A program made the position numbers and the translations under genes. A model generated the notes under the pieces. It was not told where the DNA came from. It saw only the letters and a program-made list of their open reading frames with translations, and ran no database searches. Below, piece by piece: positions 43,061-53,025 of a stretch of DNA of 64,000 nucleotides (position 1 is the first letter of the stretch; each line of letters starts with the position of its first letter). The stretch is taken from positions 18,749 through 82,748 of the forward strand of contig NZ_WIXL01000014.1 of assembly GCF_010993955.1 (NCBI RefSeq), in the 5' to 3' direction. The stretch comes from Oceanobacillus halotolerans (GTDB lineage Bacteria > Bacillota > Bacilli > Bacillales > Amphibacillaceae).

Positions 43061-45121
43061 ATGGATGATAAGTCATCAAGAAACCATAAGCATATTAGCA
43101 AAAATGCTAAACAGGAGCAATTGGATCATTACCGGATAAAAAACACAGGCAAGCCAATGACGACAAAGGAAGGGAAAAAAAGATCACAAGATCAGGATCA
43201 GTTAAAAGCAGGTGTCCGCGGTCCGACTTTACGTCAAGATTATGAGTTCTTTGAAAAAATGTCACATTTTGCGCATGAAGAGATACCAGAAAGAGTGGTT
43301 CATGCAAGGGGTTATAGTGCGCATGGAGAGTTTGAAAGTTATCAGTCCATGAAACATGTGACAAAAGCGGGCTTTTTACAGGAAGCGGGTAAAAAGACAC
43401 CATTAACTATCCGTTTTTCTACAGTACAAGGCGCTAAAGGGTCCTATGATACGGCTAGGGATTTACGTTGTCAGGGTGTGAAGTTGTATACAGAAGAAGG
43501 AAATCTCGATCTGACAACGATTGCAATGCCTGTATTAATTAATCAAGACGCGATGAAGTTTCCAGATGCGATGCATGCGTACCAATCTAAGCAAGATGAT
43601 GATATACCAACAGCCACTGGCGCACACGACCATTTTTGGGATTATGTAGCCAATAATCCTGAAGCACTTCATATGGTGCAGTGGATCATGTCTGATCGGG
43701 GCATTTTAAGAAGCTATCGAATGATGGAATCGTGGTCGATTAATACGTACCTATTTGTTAACGAACAAGGGAAAGCAACTTTTATAAGGTATGTTTGGAA
43801 GCCTGTCCTTGGTGTCCATTCCCTTCTCCAGGATGAGGCACTGAAAATCGGTGGACTTGATCCAGACTACCACCGGAAAGATCTAAGAGAGGCAATTGCA
43901 ATGGGTGCTTATCCTGAATACGAATTAGGTGTTCAGATGATTCCGATGGAGGATGAATTCAAATATGACTTTGATATTCTGGATCCTGCAAAATTCTGGC
44001 CAGAAGAGCTCATCCCTGTTCAAATTATCGGTAAGATGACATTAAATCGAAACATAGATAATTACTTTACGGAATCTGAACAAGTTGCATTTAACCCTGC
44101 AAATGTCGTTCCAGGAATTGATTTTTCAAATGATCCAGTCTTACAGGGACGATTAATGGCGTATAGAGATACACAACAACATCGACTTGGCAGTGCCAAC
44201 TACGATCAGCTCCCAATTAACCGGCCAATCTGTCCATTTCATAACAATACGCGACGAGGCTATATGAGACATCGAATTGATGTGGATGAGGTAGACTATC
44301 ATAAAAATTCGCTAGCAAATAACACACCATACACGGTGCCCCCAGAAGAAGGTGGCTATGAACATTATCCCGAGAAAGTAGAGGGCTACAAAATTAGAGC
44401 CAGAAGTGATTCGTTCAAGGATTACTTTTCACAACCGAGAATCTTTTGGAATAGCATGACACCTATTGAAAAGCAGCACACCATTGAAGCGTTTAGCTAT
44501 CAACTTGGAAAAGTAGAAAGCGAATCTGTACGCCAGCAAAACGTCAATTTGTTGGTTAATGTAGATAAGGAAATGGCATCTATTGTGGCTGATAATATTG
44601 GTGTCGATCGACCAAGCGGTTCCCATGTTCCCGTTTCAACAAGTTATCCTTCTCTTAGCCAATACAATACACCAAAATATGCATATACCCAAAAAGTAGG
44701 TGTACTGATTAGTGATGGTTTTGAAAGTAAAGAGGTAATGAATGTACTTAACTATCTACAGCAATCTGGAGTTGTTGTTGTCATAGTAAGTGAAACGCTC
44801 GGTACGGTCACAGGTAATGATGGCACAAAACTTAAAGTTGATAAAACCTTTCTTACAACAAGTCCTTATCTGTTTGACTCACTCTACGTTGTTGGCGGCA
44901 GTTCTAAGAATCAGGCAAAATTCAAGCAGGACATGATGAATTTCGTACAAAATGCATATACACACTATAAACCAATTGGCGTTGCTTCGACTGGTCAGTC
45001 TTTTATTCAGACATCAGAAGAAAATAATTTGGCTGGTGTTGTTTTTGCCGCAAATAATTCAAACTTCGAAAAGGATTTTGTCTCTGCTATTGGCAAGCAA
45101 CGTTTTTGGAATAGGAAATAA
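43061..45121 (+). CDS. katE: Large-subunit catalase with C-terminal DJ-1-like domain (HPII type)
   Basis: The 686-aa protein is a clade 2 catalase. The heme-catalase core has the catalytic His in ERVVHARGYSAHG (~75-87), the conserved RFSTVQG segment, the distal Asn region (DAIAM-like TTIAMPVLINQDAMKFPD) and the proximal heme Tyr region RLMAYRDTQQHRLG. The last ~150 residues form a flavodoxin/DJ-1-like domain (VGVLISDGFESKEVMNVLNYLQ), typical of KatE. It removes hydrogen peroxide, often in stationary phase or spores. ATG 43061 fits better with the upstream GGATGGG than ATG 43049. Confidence 0.93.
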   Translation: MDDKSSRNHKHISKNAKQEQLDHYRIKNTGKPMTTKEGKKRSQDQDQLKAGVRGPTLRQDYEFFEKMSHFAHEEIPERVVHARGYSAHGEFESYQSMKHVTKAGFLQEAGKKTPLTIRFSTVQGAKGSYDTARDLRCQGVKLYTEEGNLDLTTIAMPVLINQDAMKFPDAMHAYQSKQDDDIPTATGAHDHFWDYVANNPEALHMVQWIMSDRGILRSYRMMESWSINTYLFVNEQGKATFIRYVWKPVLGVHSLLQDEALKIGGLDPDYHRKDLREAIAMGAYPEYELGVQMIPMEDEFKYDFDILDPAKFWPEELIPVQIIGKMTLNRNIDNYFTESEQVAFNPANVVPGIDFSNDPVLQGRLMAYRDTQQHRLGSANYDQLPINRPICPFHNNTRRGYMRHRIDVDEVDYHKNSLANNTPYTVPPEEGGYEHYPEKVEGYKIRARSDSFKDYFSQPRIFWNSMTPIEKQHTIEAFSYQLGKVESESVRQQNVNLLVNVDKEMASIVADNIGVDRPSGSHVPVSTSYPSLSQYNTPKYAYTQKVGVLISDGFESKEVMNVLNYLQQSGVVVVIVSETLGTVTGNDGTKLKVDKTFLTTSPYLFDSLYVVGGSSKNQAKFKQDMMNFVQNAYTHYKPIGVASTGQSFIQTSEENNLAGVVFAANNSNFEKDFVSAIGKQRFWNRK

Positions 45122-45136
45122 TATTGGCAAGTTATA

Positions 45137-45169
45137 TGGAAAGAGCGTAAATAGAGAAAATGCTCTTTC
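45137..45169 (+). terminator. Hairpin after catalase gene
   Basis: GGAAAGAGC and GCTCTTTCC pair 15 bases apart. No T run follows. Confidence 0.5.
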
Positions 45170-45869
45170 CATTAATAATCTTTGTAAAAGGAAGAGTGTT
45201 TTATCGAGTTTTAGATATAACTATAAATTTTCTGTTTAGTGGAAAAAAGAAGGATTGAGTTTATTTTACATATTTTTTAAACTAGGAATTATCTTTAAAA
45301 ACTAGATTTTATTACTGAGAGGGTTTATGTAATAGGTCGTTTCTATACTTAAATATTAAGACCTCATCGATCTTATGTAATATCACTATTGGTAAATTGG
45401 TTAAGCGAATGGTCTTTGTCAGGAAAGTAGGGAGTAAAGCATTTTATACCCCCTTTAAATTAGATTAGACTAGCGTAAGAAGGGCTTTTTATATCTTGGT
45501 GTTAATCAGCAAGCTTATTTTTGAACATCCTCTATAATAATAGATGTAGTAAAGGCGCAACTTTTGTGAAACAAGATAATATATTCACCTGGAATCTCTA
45601 CTGCCATGGGATTCAGGTGGATATATTTTTTACACGTTAGGAAAGTATAAAATTTTAGCTAAGAAGTAGACTCGACGTGGCCAAAATTTTAATGGCCCAA
45701 GTATAAGAAAAACTAACACATTCGCTAAAGGACGAGCGAATGTGTTAGTTTTTCTTATATTACGACGATGTGATTTCAGCAATGTAATGTATCATCCTTG
45801 AAATAGTTTTACACTGATATTTATATATACTTTACCATTATAAGTGAAAACAATAAGGGGGTAACTAAT
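45170..45869. other. Gene-free region with hairpins and an R1 repeat
   Basis: No gene is seen. A strong inverted repeat (ATATATTCACCTG/CAGGTGGATATAT plus T run) lies at 45577-45632, directly before R1 copy C. The DUF4256 ribosome site AAGGGGG is at the right end. Confidence 0.5.
45633..45756. repeat. R1 repeat, copy C, with perfect terminal hairpin
   Basis: It spans CACGTTAGGAAAGTATAAAA through GACTCGACGTGG to a 19-bp perfect stem around CACATTCGCT/AGCGAATGTG at 45708-45756. Confidence 0.88.
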
Positions 45870-46442
45870 TTGACAAAAAGCAGCAATAAAAAGGAGTTGT
45901 CACTAGAACAACGTGAAGAATTACTCAGAGCGTTGAAAGAGCGTTTTGAGAAAAACATGCATCGCCACAAAGAGCTTGGGTGGGCTAAAGTCCAAGTAAA
46001 GCTTGAGGCCAGTACTGAAAAACTGTGGTCGCTCCATGAAATAGAAAAAACTGGCGGTGAGCCCGATGTTGTTGAACATGATGAAGAGAAGGACGAATAC
46101 ATCTTTTATGATTGTTCTGCGGAAAGTCCTAAAGGTCGTAGAAGTGTTTGTTATGACCGAGAAGGGCTGGAGTCGAGGAAGAAATATAAACCAGAAAATA
46201 ACGCTATGGATATGGCAACTTCCATGGGCATTGAACTTTTAACGGAAGAACAATACAGAGCATTGCAGGAGCTTGAACATGTTGATAAGAAAACGTCGAG
46301 TTGGGTACAAACTCCCTCTGATATTCGGGAACTTGGCGGAGCTCTCTTTTGCGACCGTCGCTATGGACATGTTTTCGTATATCACAATGGTGCGTCCTCT
46401 TACTATAGTTCTAGAGGGTTTCGGGGGTCGCTAAGGGTTTGA
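45870..46442 (+). CDS. DUF4256 family protein
   Basis: The 190-aa soluble protein has features matching DUF4256: LSLEQREELLRALKERFEKN near the N-terminus, WSLHEIEKTGGEPDVV, DCSAESPKGRRSVCYDREGL, and the closing FCDRRYGHVFVYHNGASSYYSSRGFRG. The function is unknown; it is common in soil bacteria and often single. TTG 45870 follows AAGGGGG. It is followed by the IS605-type end and the Wadjet remnant. Confidence 0.88.
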   Translation: MTKSSNKKELSLEQREELLRALKERFEKNMHRHKELGWAKVQVKLEASTEKLWSLHEIEKTGGEPDVVEHDEEKDEYIFYDCSAESPKGRRSVCYDREGLESRKKYKPENNAMDMATSMGIELLTEEQYRALQELEHVDKKTSSWVQTPSDIRELGGALFCDRRYGHVFVYHNGASSYYSSRGFRGSLRV

Positions 46443-46461
46443 TTTTACAAAGGAATTACTT

Positions 46462-46499
46462 CAATTTATCCCGCATGTAACGAGCAGTAAGGACCCCCC
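46462..46499. repeat. IS200/IS605-type end (single)
   Basis: TTTATCCCGCATGTAACGAG is nearly identical to 23600-23619. It abuts the 5' break of the JetC remnant, implying that insertion or imperfect excision removed the front of that gene. Confidence 0.55.
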
Positions 46500-47396
46500 A
46501 ATGATCAAGGGAAACAGGTAAGCCCTTATACGGTTCAACAACAAATTGAATTAGAACAAGCCCGCCAAGAGAGTTTCTTGGACGAACAGGACCAAGCGTT
46601 GTATGAGGAAATTTTGTTTAATTCCGTTGGGCAAAAATTACGAGCACGTATAAGAAGAGCCGAGCAATGGGTTCAAAAGATGAAAAACTTAATGGAATCT
46701 CGTGATACATCATCAGGGTTGTCCTTTTCCATCAAGTGGAAACCGCGGACAGCGGATTCAGAAGAGGAAATGGATACGGTTGATTTGGTGCATGTTTTAA
46801 GACAAGATTCAAAACTCTTAAAGGAAGCGGATTTAGAGAAAATTACGCCACACTTCCGTTCCAAAATAGCGAAGGCTAAAGAGATGATTGGGGAAAGTAA
46901 TGAAATGCAAACATTGCTTCAGGTGTTAAAAGAGGTATTAGATTATCGAAAATGGTTTTCCTTTGTTCTTTATTTCCAACGAGAAGGGGAAAAGAAACGA
47001 GAACTGAATAATAATCAATTCTATAAATTTAGTGGTGGCGAAAAAGCGATGGCCATGTATATTCCATTATTTACAGCCTGTTATTCTCGTTATTTGGAAG
47101 CAGATTCGGATGCACCATACATTATTTCTTTAGATGAAGCCTTTGCTGGTGTGGATGAAAATAATATTCGCGAAATGTTTGAGGTAGTGGAACAACTAGG
47201 GTTTAACTATATTATGAATTCCCAGGTTTCTTTGGGGAGACTATGACACGATTCGTGAGTTATCCATCAGTGAACTAGTACGTCCGAAAAACGCAGATTA
47301 TGTGACGGTGATTCGTTATCATTGGGATGGTCATAAAATGAATGTAGAAGTCGGAGAAGACTTAGAAGCTGAAGAAAGTTTGAAGGTGAAACCATG
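46500..47396 (+). pseudogene. Wadjet JetC-like SMC ATPase (TIGR02680 type), C-terminal remnant with frameshift
   Basis: The reading frame enters without a start at about 46500 and covers the last ~300 of an expected ~1,300 residues. Present are a coiled-coil exit, the ABC signature KFSGGEKAMAMY and Walker B ISLDEAFAGVDENN. A one-base shift near 47235 moves the last ~55 codons (WGDYDTIRELSISELVRP...) into another frame, ending at 47396. JetC is the SMC-like motor of the Wadjet plasmid-cleaving system. The N-terminal ATP-binding half is lost at the IS605-type end, so the system is dead. Assignment to type III is from memory of the TIGR02677-80 set. Confidence 0.8.
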
Positions 47397-48661
47397 ATCA
47401 AAGAGGCATTAGCATATTTTAGCGGCGATAGAGGATATCGTCGTTTATTTTCTCTTTTCAAAAAGAAGTATGAGTCATTAGGCAGAATTGGTGGAACGGT
47501 AAAGCTTGATCAATTTACTATGGATGAATTAGAGGCGATTGTGCGCTTTTTTGGTGTTACGGCTAGTGGCTTAAAACAAAAAGGTAAACTATCTTTAGAA
47601 GGTTTTGAAAGACAGCTGCGATCTACTAAATTTGATGGCATAAGTTTAAAAGAATTATTAGAAGCATATTTTAAGGAGCCATTAGTGTCTAATAAGGAAA
47701 AAAAACAGGTAAAAGATCGTCAGCAAGCACAACTATTAGATCAATTGGAGGCGGACTTTCCTAAGCTTGCTTCCTGGATAGACCACTTGAGAAAGAAAAC
47801 ACCAGATACTTATTGGGTTTATCGTTTAATGGATGAGTCTTATGAAAGTTTTTCCCAGATGTTGCATCATTTGGAGGTGGCACTGCGTCATTTGCCAACC
47901 CAATTTGAACGATTGCCGATCTTTAGCCAGCGTATTACACGTAACCCACATGCCTTCGATTTAAATACAAACTTAGGTAAGCTGTTGATTCACGTACTAG
48001 CTGTGGAACATGATCAAGATGATTTTAGTGTTGTTCCAGCTGATAGTGAGGGGATTAATGATTTATTACTGAAGTATCGAATATTACGGGATGATATCAC
48101 GAACTATGTGACATGTGCTAATCTGATAGCAGATACAGAAGAGGGATTGCATCCAATGTGGGAAGCTGCCGCAACTACCCATAGTGTCCTGAATATACCG
48201 CTTCGGGAATTGATTGCATTAGCAAGGGTCTATCCTGCTAGGAAAAATAAAGATGTTTGGATTGTGGAAAATTCGGGTGTATATTCCAGTATTTTAGATC
48301 AATCACCAGAAGCTCCACTGATCTGCACACATGGGCAGTTTAAACTGTCTGCACTTTTATTATTAGATCTGTTAGTTAGAGAAGGGTGTATGCTTTATTA
48401 TGCAGGAGATCTTGTCCTGAAGGTATTAGTATGGCACAAAGATTATGGTCAAGATATCCTGACCATGTTTGTCTATGGAAAATGGATATAGATGCATACC
48501 AGAAATCCATTTCAACGATAAAATTATCCGACGAAAGATTGAACAAATTAAATACCATTACAGCACCAAACTTAGTACCTTTAGTAGAAGAGCTGAAGAA
48601 AAGAAAAAGAGCAGGATATCAGGAAGCTCTAGTTGATGAAATGGTGCATGATATTAATTAG
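47394..48661 (+). pseudogene. Wadjet JetD-like nuclease (TIGR02679/DUF2399 type), frameshifted at the TOPRIM site
   Basis: The start overlaps the JetC frame by four bases. The N-terminal domain (~1-250) has RGYRRLFSLFKKKYESLGRIGG and a central HxLD-rich part. The DUF2399 TOPRIM domain follows with DVWIVENSGVYS and, after CTHGQFKLSALLLLDLL, the acidic YYAGDL. There the frame breaks at about 48420. Adding one base after GATCTTG gives GDLDPEGISMAQRLW and continues to 48661, about 422 residues in all. JetD is the DNA-cutting subunit. The lesion removes the second catalytic acidic cluster. Confidence 0.85.
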
Positions 48662-49121
48662 AGAAAGTTTGGGGATGGTTCTCTGCTTCTTTCTTCAGTT
48701 ATAGATGGAAGCTTAGCAATATCTTATAGTTGGAAGCAGAAGAACCTTCCCAAGTTATAAAGAAGGAGTTTTACAAGTGGGATAAAAGAGAAGAAGTCAT
48801 TTTTGCAAAGTATGTGGGAGATCTCGTCCAAATGAAAAGTTTAGCGGAAAGGGACACCGCCAGCACATGAAAACCTTTCTTCAGTAATGATTGGTGCTCA
48901 TTGAAAAATATCATTTCGTAACAGCCCACTCTTTTCACAATAAAATTGTAAGTACATATCTGCTAGCTGAGATAAAGATTCAGAATATAAATATGATCGA
49001 TCTATATCCGCACGAATATCTCCTACATTCGAACCAATATATGTACCGTAAGCAATCCTCCCCTATAAAAAATCAATATACTGCACATACTAAGTTATAT
49101 TTAAAGTAGGAGGGTATGTTT
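48662..49121. other. Gene-free stretch with a coding trace
   Basis: An open stretch at about 48795-48870 (EVIFAKYVGDLVQMKSLAERDTAST) has no recognised match and looks like a gene remnant. The RNase J ribosome site lies at 49108-49114. Confidence 0.4.
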
Positions 49122-50777
49122 ATGGATGCCGTATCCGTTTTTGCCCTTGGTGGCTTAAATGAAATCGGGAAAAACATGTACGCGATTGAGTGTGGAAATG
49201 ATATTGTCCTAATCGATTGTGGCAATAAGTTTCCTGATGAGAGTTTATTAGGAATTGATTTAATCATCCCTGATATCTCTTACCTTATCGAAAATAAAGA
49301 CCGAGTGCGTGCCTTAATTGTGACACACGGCCATGAGGATCATATTGGAGGAGTCCCGTTCTTCTTAAAAGAAGTAAATGTACCAGTCTATGCGACGAGA
49401 TTTACAATGGGACTAATTGAAAACAAATTAAAAGAACATCGATTTTTACGAGAGAGTGAACTGATTGAAATCAACCCAGATTCAGAAGTACAAATCGGTG
49501 ACATGACGATTAGCTTTTTCAAAGTGAACCATAGTATTCCAGATTGTTTAGGAATTGTATTTAACACTCCAGAAGGAACAATTGTACATACTGGGGACTT
49601 CAAGTTTGATTGGACCCCTGCAAGTGGTGAGCGGGCTGATATTCACAAAATGGCTGCTATTGGAGATAAAGGGGTACTGCTTTTATTATCGGAAAGTACC
49701 AATGCAGAGCGACAAGGATTTACACCTTCTGAACATATGGTGGGCGAAAATTTGGAACAGATCTTTATCCAGGCAAAACAAAAGATATTTGTCTCGACTT
49801 TCGCTTCCAATGTTAGTCGTATCCAACAGGTTGTTCATGCAGCAGAGAAAACCAATCGAAAAATAGCCTTGCTTGGTAGGTCCATGGTGAATGTCGTAAA
49901 GATTGCAAAGGACCGTGGCTACCTAACCATTCCAAACGGGATGTTAATCGATGCCCGTGATATAAATGACATGCCACCAGAAAAGGTTACGATTTTATGT
50001 ACTGGGAGCCAAGGAGAGACGATGGCCGCTCTTAGTCGGCTATCAACTGGAAACTTTCGTGATGTTGAAGTGTTACCAGAAGATACAGTGATCCTTGCAG
50101 CAGGTCCAATTCCTGGAAATGAAAAGAGTGTTACAGCGATTGTGGACAATTTGTATAAACTGGGAGCTCATGTCATTTATGGATCAGGAAGTAGTTCTGG
50201 CATGCATGTTTCTGGACATGGGTATCAAGAAGATTTAAGACTCATGCTTACCCTTATGAAGCCGAAATACTTTATTCCGATTCACGGTGAATATCGCATG
50301 CTGCATCACCACCGAATGCTCGCAGAATCAGTAGGTGTAGAGGAAGGCAACACCTTTATCTTGAAAAATGGAGAAGTAGTGGATATTGAAAATGCTACTG
50401 CCCGTAGTACAAGAAACATCCCGAGTGGTAACACGTACGTTGATGGACTGGATGTAGGAGAAATGGAATTTGTATTACGTGACCGTAAACGAATAGCAGA
50501 AGATGGAATGCTCATGATCATCATCCCAATGAATAAACAGGAAGAAAAGCTACTTGCCGAACCTGAATTTATTTCACGTGGATTTGTCGATCAAAATTTC
50601 ACTGAACTCCGAAAAGAAATGAATCGAATTACGGTTGAAACCATCAACGAACTGCATGAAGCCAATCGAAACTCGTGGAATGTCATGAAAAAACAGGTAA
50701 AAAGGTCCATCGCAAAATATGTAAAAGACCGTACGAAGAAGGAACCAATGATTGTTCCTATCTTGATGGATATTTAA
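49122..50777 (+). CDS. rnj: Ribonuclease J
   Basis: The 551-aa metallo-beta-lactamase/beta-CASP enzyme has both 5'-3' exo- and endonuclease activity in mRNA decay. The zinc motif THGHEDH (H69, H71, D73, H74) is intact, with further ligands in the HTGDFKFDW region (~160) and beta-CASP motifs FASNVSRIQQ and GSQGETMAAL. MHVSGHG and FIPIHGEYRMLHHH complete the site. ATG 49122 has AGGAGGG 7 bases upstream, better than ATG 49116. It is closer to a paralogue of RnjA than a clear RnjA or RnjB. Length is typical. Confidence 0.93.
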   Translation: MDAVSVFALGGLNEIGKNMYAIECGNDIVLIDCGNKFPDESLLGIDLIIPDISYLIENKDRVRALIVTHGHEDHIGGVPFFLKEVNVPVYATRFTMGLIENKLKEHRFLRESELIEINPDSEVQIGDMTISFFKVNHSIPDCLGIVFNTPEGTIVHTGDFKFDWTPASGERADIHKMAAIGDKGVLLLLSESTNAERQGFTPSEHMVGENLEQIFIQAKQKIFVSTFASNVSRIQQVVHAAEKTNRKIALLGRSMVNVVKIAKDRGYLTIPNGMLIDARDINDMPPEKVTILCTGSQGETMAALSRLSTGNFRDVEVLPEDTVILAAGPIPGNEKSVTAIVDNLYKLGAHVIYGSGSSSGMHVSGHGYQEDLRLMLTLMKPKYFIPIHGEYRMLHHHRMLAESVGVEEGNTFILKNGEVVDIENATARSTRNIPSGNTYVDGLDVGEMEFVLRDRKRIAEDGMLMIIIPMNKQEEKLLAEPEFISRGFVDQNFTELRKEMNRITVETINELHEANRNSWNVMKKQVKRSIAKYVKDRTKKEPMIVPILMDI

Positions 50778-50796
50778 AATAAGTAGAATGTATCTG

Positions 50797-50840
50797 GTCA
50801 GTTCCACACTAAATGTTAGTAAAGTGAGAGCTGACCCTGA
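50797..50840 (+). terminator. Possible terminator after RNase J
   Basis: GGTCAG and CTGACC flank a loop and are followed by a T-rich stretch. Confidence 0.4.
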
Positions 50841-51094
50841 TTTTTAAGGCGAAGAATTGTGATACCCTTATTTTTGCAGTGAAATTGACATAAAAATAGG
50901 CTTGAACCCTTATGAATACTAGGGTTTTGGCTGTTTTTATTTGTCATAAAGTTGTAGTGTTATTTTCAATATCGTTTTCATCTTCTTGTGAGTGGTAAGT
51001 AATTGGAAGTTCTGTGATAGGTGCTTCTATACTATGAAACGATGGTCCTTTTAAAAAGGTAAGAAAAAGTTGGTGTTATTACTGCTTGGGATAG

Positions 51095-51380
51095 GAGAGG
51101 CTACGTCCAGCCTCGAGCGATTCCTCGAGCGATTGACGTCCTAGTGACGATAGACATAAGGACGCACGAGTTTTTATCGGCCAGCATCTACGCCCTAGAG
51201 GTCATAAGTCAATCCTCATTACGCGCAAAAAGCAACACGTCGAGGCTTGGCTTATGCTTGGCAGATAAAAAATAAAACTTTCTCACTGCATAAGTGCAAC
51301 TAAGGCTTGTCGCCATAAGGACTTGGCGACAAGCCAAGTTTTCTAATCGGGGGTGATCAAGGCGCTTCTAGCTTTTGTTC
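51095..51380. repeat. R2 repeat, copy B (partial, rearranged)
   Basis: CATCTACGCCCTAGAGGTCATAAGTCAATCC through CGAGGCTTGGCTTATGCTTG and GATCAAGGCGCTTCTAGC matches the middle block of 35935-36497, with an extra ~90-bp insertion around 51265-51345. Confidence 0.7.
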
Positions 51381-51500
51381 CACGTTAGGAAAGTATAAAA
51401 TTTTAGCTAAGAAGTAGACTCGACGTTGCTAATATTTTAATGTCCTAAGTATAAGAAAAACGAACACATTCGCTAAAGGACGAGCGAATGAGAGTTTTTC
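51381..51500. repeat. R1 repeat, copy D, with hairpin
   Basis: CACGTTAGGAAAGTATAAAA matches copy C along its full length, and the hairpin is CATTCGCT/AGCGAATG. Confidence 0.88.
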
Positions 51501-51676
51501 TAACTATTTGCGATACTAGGCAACAATAGTTCATTATCCCCATACCTGTTAAATAATTAGTTATTTCGGATGGCCGTAATCAATAGCGCATATATGCCCT
51601 ATATCGAGGAACCAGTGGATTATCGGCTTGTTATTCAAGTTTTTTTAGGGAAAGCAAGGGAAATGAATGAACATAT

Positions 51677-51716
51677 AAACAAGCACCTGTGCTCATCGCT
51701 ACAAGTGCTTGTTTTT
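51677..51716 (-). terminator. Terminator after DUF3231 gene
   Basis: AAACAAGCAC...GTGCTTGTTT with T/A tracts on both sides works for either strand. Confidence 0.8.
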
Positions 51717-52726
51717 CACTTCTTCGTCATTTGTTTTCTCTCTTCCATTTGAAATGGTTCTTCCATCCAGCCATTCTTAATCAATATCTTTGCACCTTTA
51801 TGCGCATATTCAAAGATATCTTTAGAAAAAGCAGTCATTTTTGTTGGTAGATCATTCCGAAAACTGAAAGCAGTTCCTAAAGAGTTAGCTCCCAACGAAA
51901 AACTACAAAAAAGACTGACGCAATACAACATGATTTTATCAGAGAATGGAGCTACGGTTGAACGGGTTGCATTCCCACCGGACGGGACAGGTGCCTGGAT
52001 ACCACTTTCTAATAGTGTTTCACTTAACTCCTTTATAACACTTTTCGAAAGCTCTGCCCCTTCATTAAAATAATTTTTTACTTGTATTTCATTTGCACAT
52101 TGAGCAAAACCTAAAATCATTTGCAATCCAGTAACGTTTGATTCAATAGCATGATGAAGATGAGCAACTTCTACCGTGTTCAATGACCGTTTTTCACTGA
52201 ATGGATTAATGGGAAGTCCTCCTAAATAACTTGTATTTTTCACAAATTCAGCTGTTTTTGGCATAGAGACATAAGGAGGACGAGAAAGCATTCCTTTTTC
52301 AAGTAAATATTGCGTACATTGATTGTAATAGGATTGTGTTATGGCAGTGAGTTCTTTAAAGAAGATGATAATGTCTTCTCGATAGGACATGGTTATATTG
52401 AGAGAATGCAAAGCCATACTTATTTCATTAATTAAGCGAACAAACATGATGTCAAAACCATTATCATATAGTTTTGGTACCTCTTTGTTGACATCTTCCT
52501 CCGTATACCCAACTGGAATAGCAGCACCTTCTTCTTTAAGTACACTTACAATTTGATCCACATATGGAGAAATATCGTTATACAAGTTAGTCATGATTTC
52601 TTCTGCTTTTTCATCATCCGATTTTTCAATGAAATATTCTAACATCCGTAGTATCATTGTTTTTTGTTGATAGGTAATCCATAGTGCACCTAGTTCAGAG
52701 GATGTAATTGTAGGTTTTGTTGGCAT
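51716..52726 (-). CDS. DUF3231 family protein
   Basis: The 336-aa protein contains two tandem DUF3231 helical-bundle repeats (about 10-160 and 180-325). Each begins with a LTSSELGALWITYQQKTMILRMLEYFIEK-like or NTVEVAHLHHAIESNVTGLQMILGFAQ-like helix and has the YNDISPYVDQIVSVLKEEG pattern. The ferritin-like four-helix fold and presence in spore formers suggest a spore or stationary-phase role, unproven. AGGAGG precedes ATG 52726. It is monocistronic. Confidence 0.88.
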   Translation of the reverse strand: MPTKPTITSSELGALWITYQQKTMILRMLEYFIEKSDDEKAEEIMTNLYNDISPYVDQIVSVLKEEGAAIPVGYTEEDVNKEVPKLYDNGFDIMFVRLINEISMALHSLNITMSYREDIIIFFKELTAITQSYYNQCTQYLLEKGMLSRPPYVSMPKTAEFVKNTSYLGGLPINPFSEKRSLNTVEVAHLHHAIESNVTGLQMILGFAQCANEIQVKNYFNEGAELSKSVIKELSETLLESGIQAPVPSGGNATRSTVAPFSDKIMLYCVSLFCSFSLGANSLGTAFSFRNDLPTKMTAFSKDIFEYAHKGAKILIKNGWMEEPFQMEERKQMTKK

Positions 52727-53025
52727 AAATGTTACCTCCTAATACTGACTATAACCCTAGTATGATTTGATGCTTTTTTTTTATACGAAGGATTATTGAG
52801 ATGAACGGGGAGCTAAGGTCAGACCCCAAGATGCGGCTGAGTTTTGAACGAATGCAGCATATGATTCATATAACGGAAGATCTGCTTGGATTTATTTCGG
52901 TAGTCCGAATTTTTTAATTTGCTGAACACGCACTAAAAATTTCAGTTATTTTCCCCTAAAATGTTACAATGAAAGTATAATGTCCATAAGTAATGCAATA
53001 AAACTACTTTATAGGAGTGAGATAA
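52727..53025. other. Divergent promoter region of DUF3231 and aldolase genes
   Basis: About 300 bp separates divergent genes. I see no gene or strong operator palindrome. TTATAGGAGTGAG is the aldolase ribosome site. Confidence 0.5.

Larger units (their letters stand above)
50841..51676. other. Gene-free region filled with repeats
   Basis: It holds R2 copy B, an internal palindrome (GGCTTGTCGCC...GGCGACAAGCC, 51304-51340) and R1 copy D. An open frame at 51570-51752 has no ribosome site and runs into the terminator. Confidence 0.5.

Noticed and set aside
51570..51752. 60-codon plus-strand frame after RNase J
   Set aside because: It has no ribosome site and ends inside the bidirectional terminator and the DUF3231 gene.
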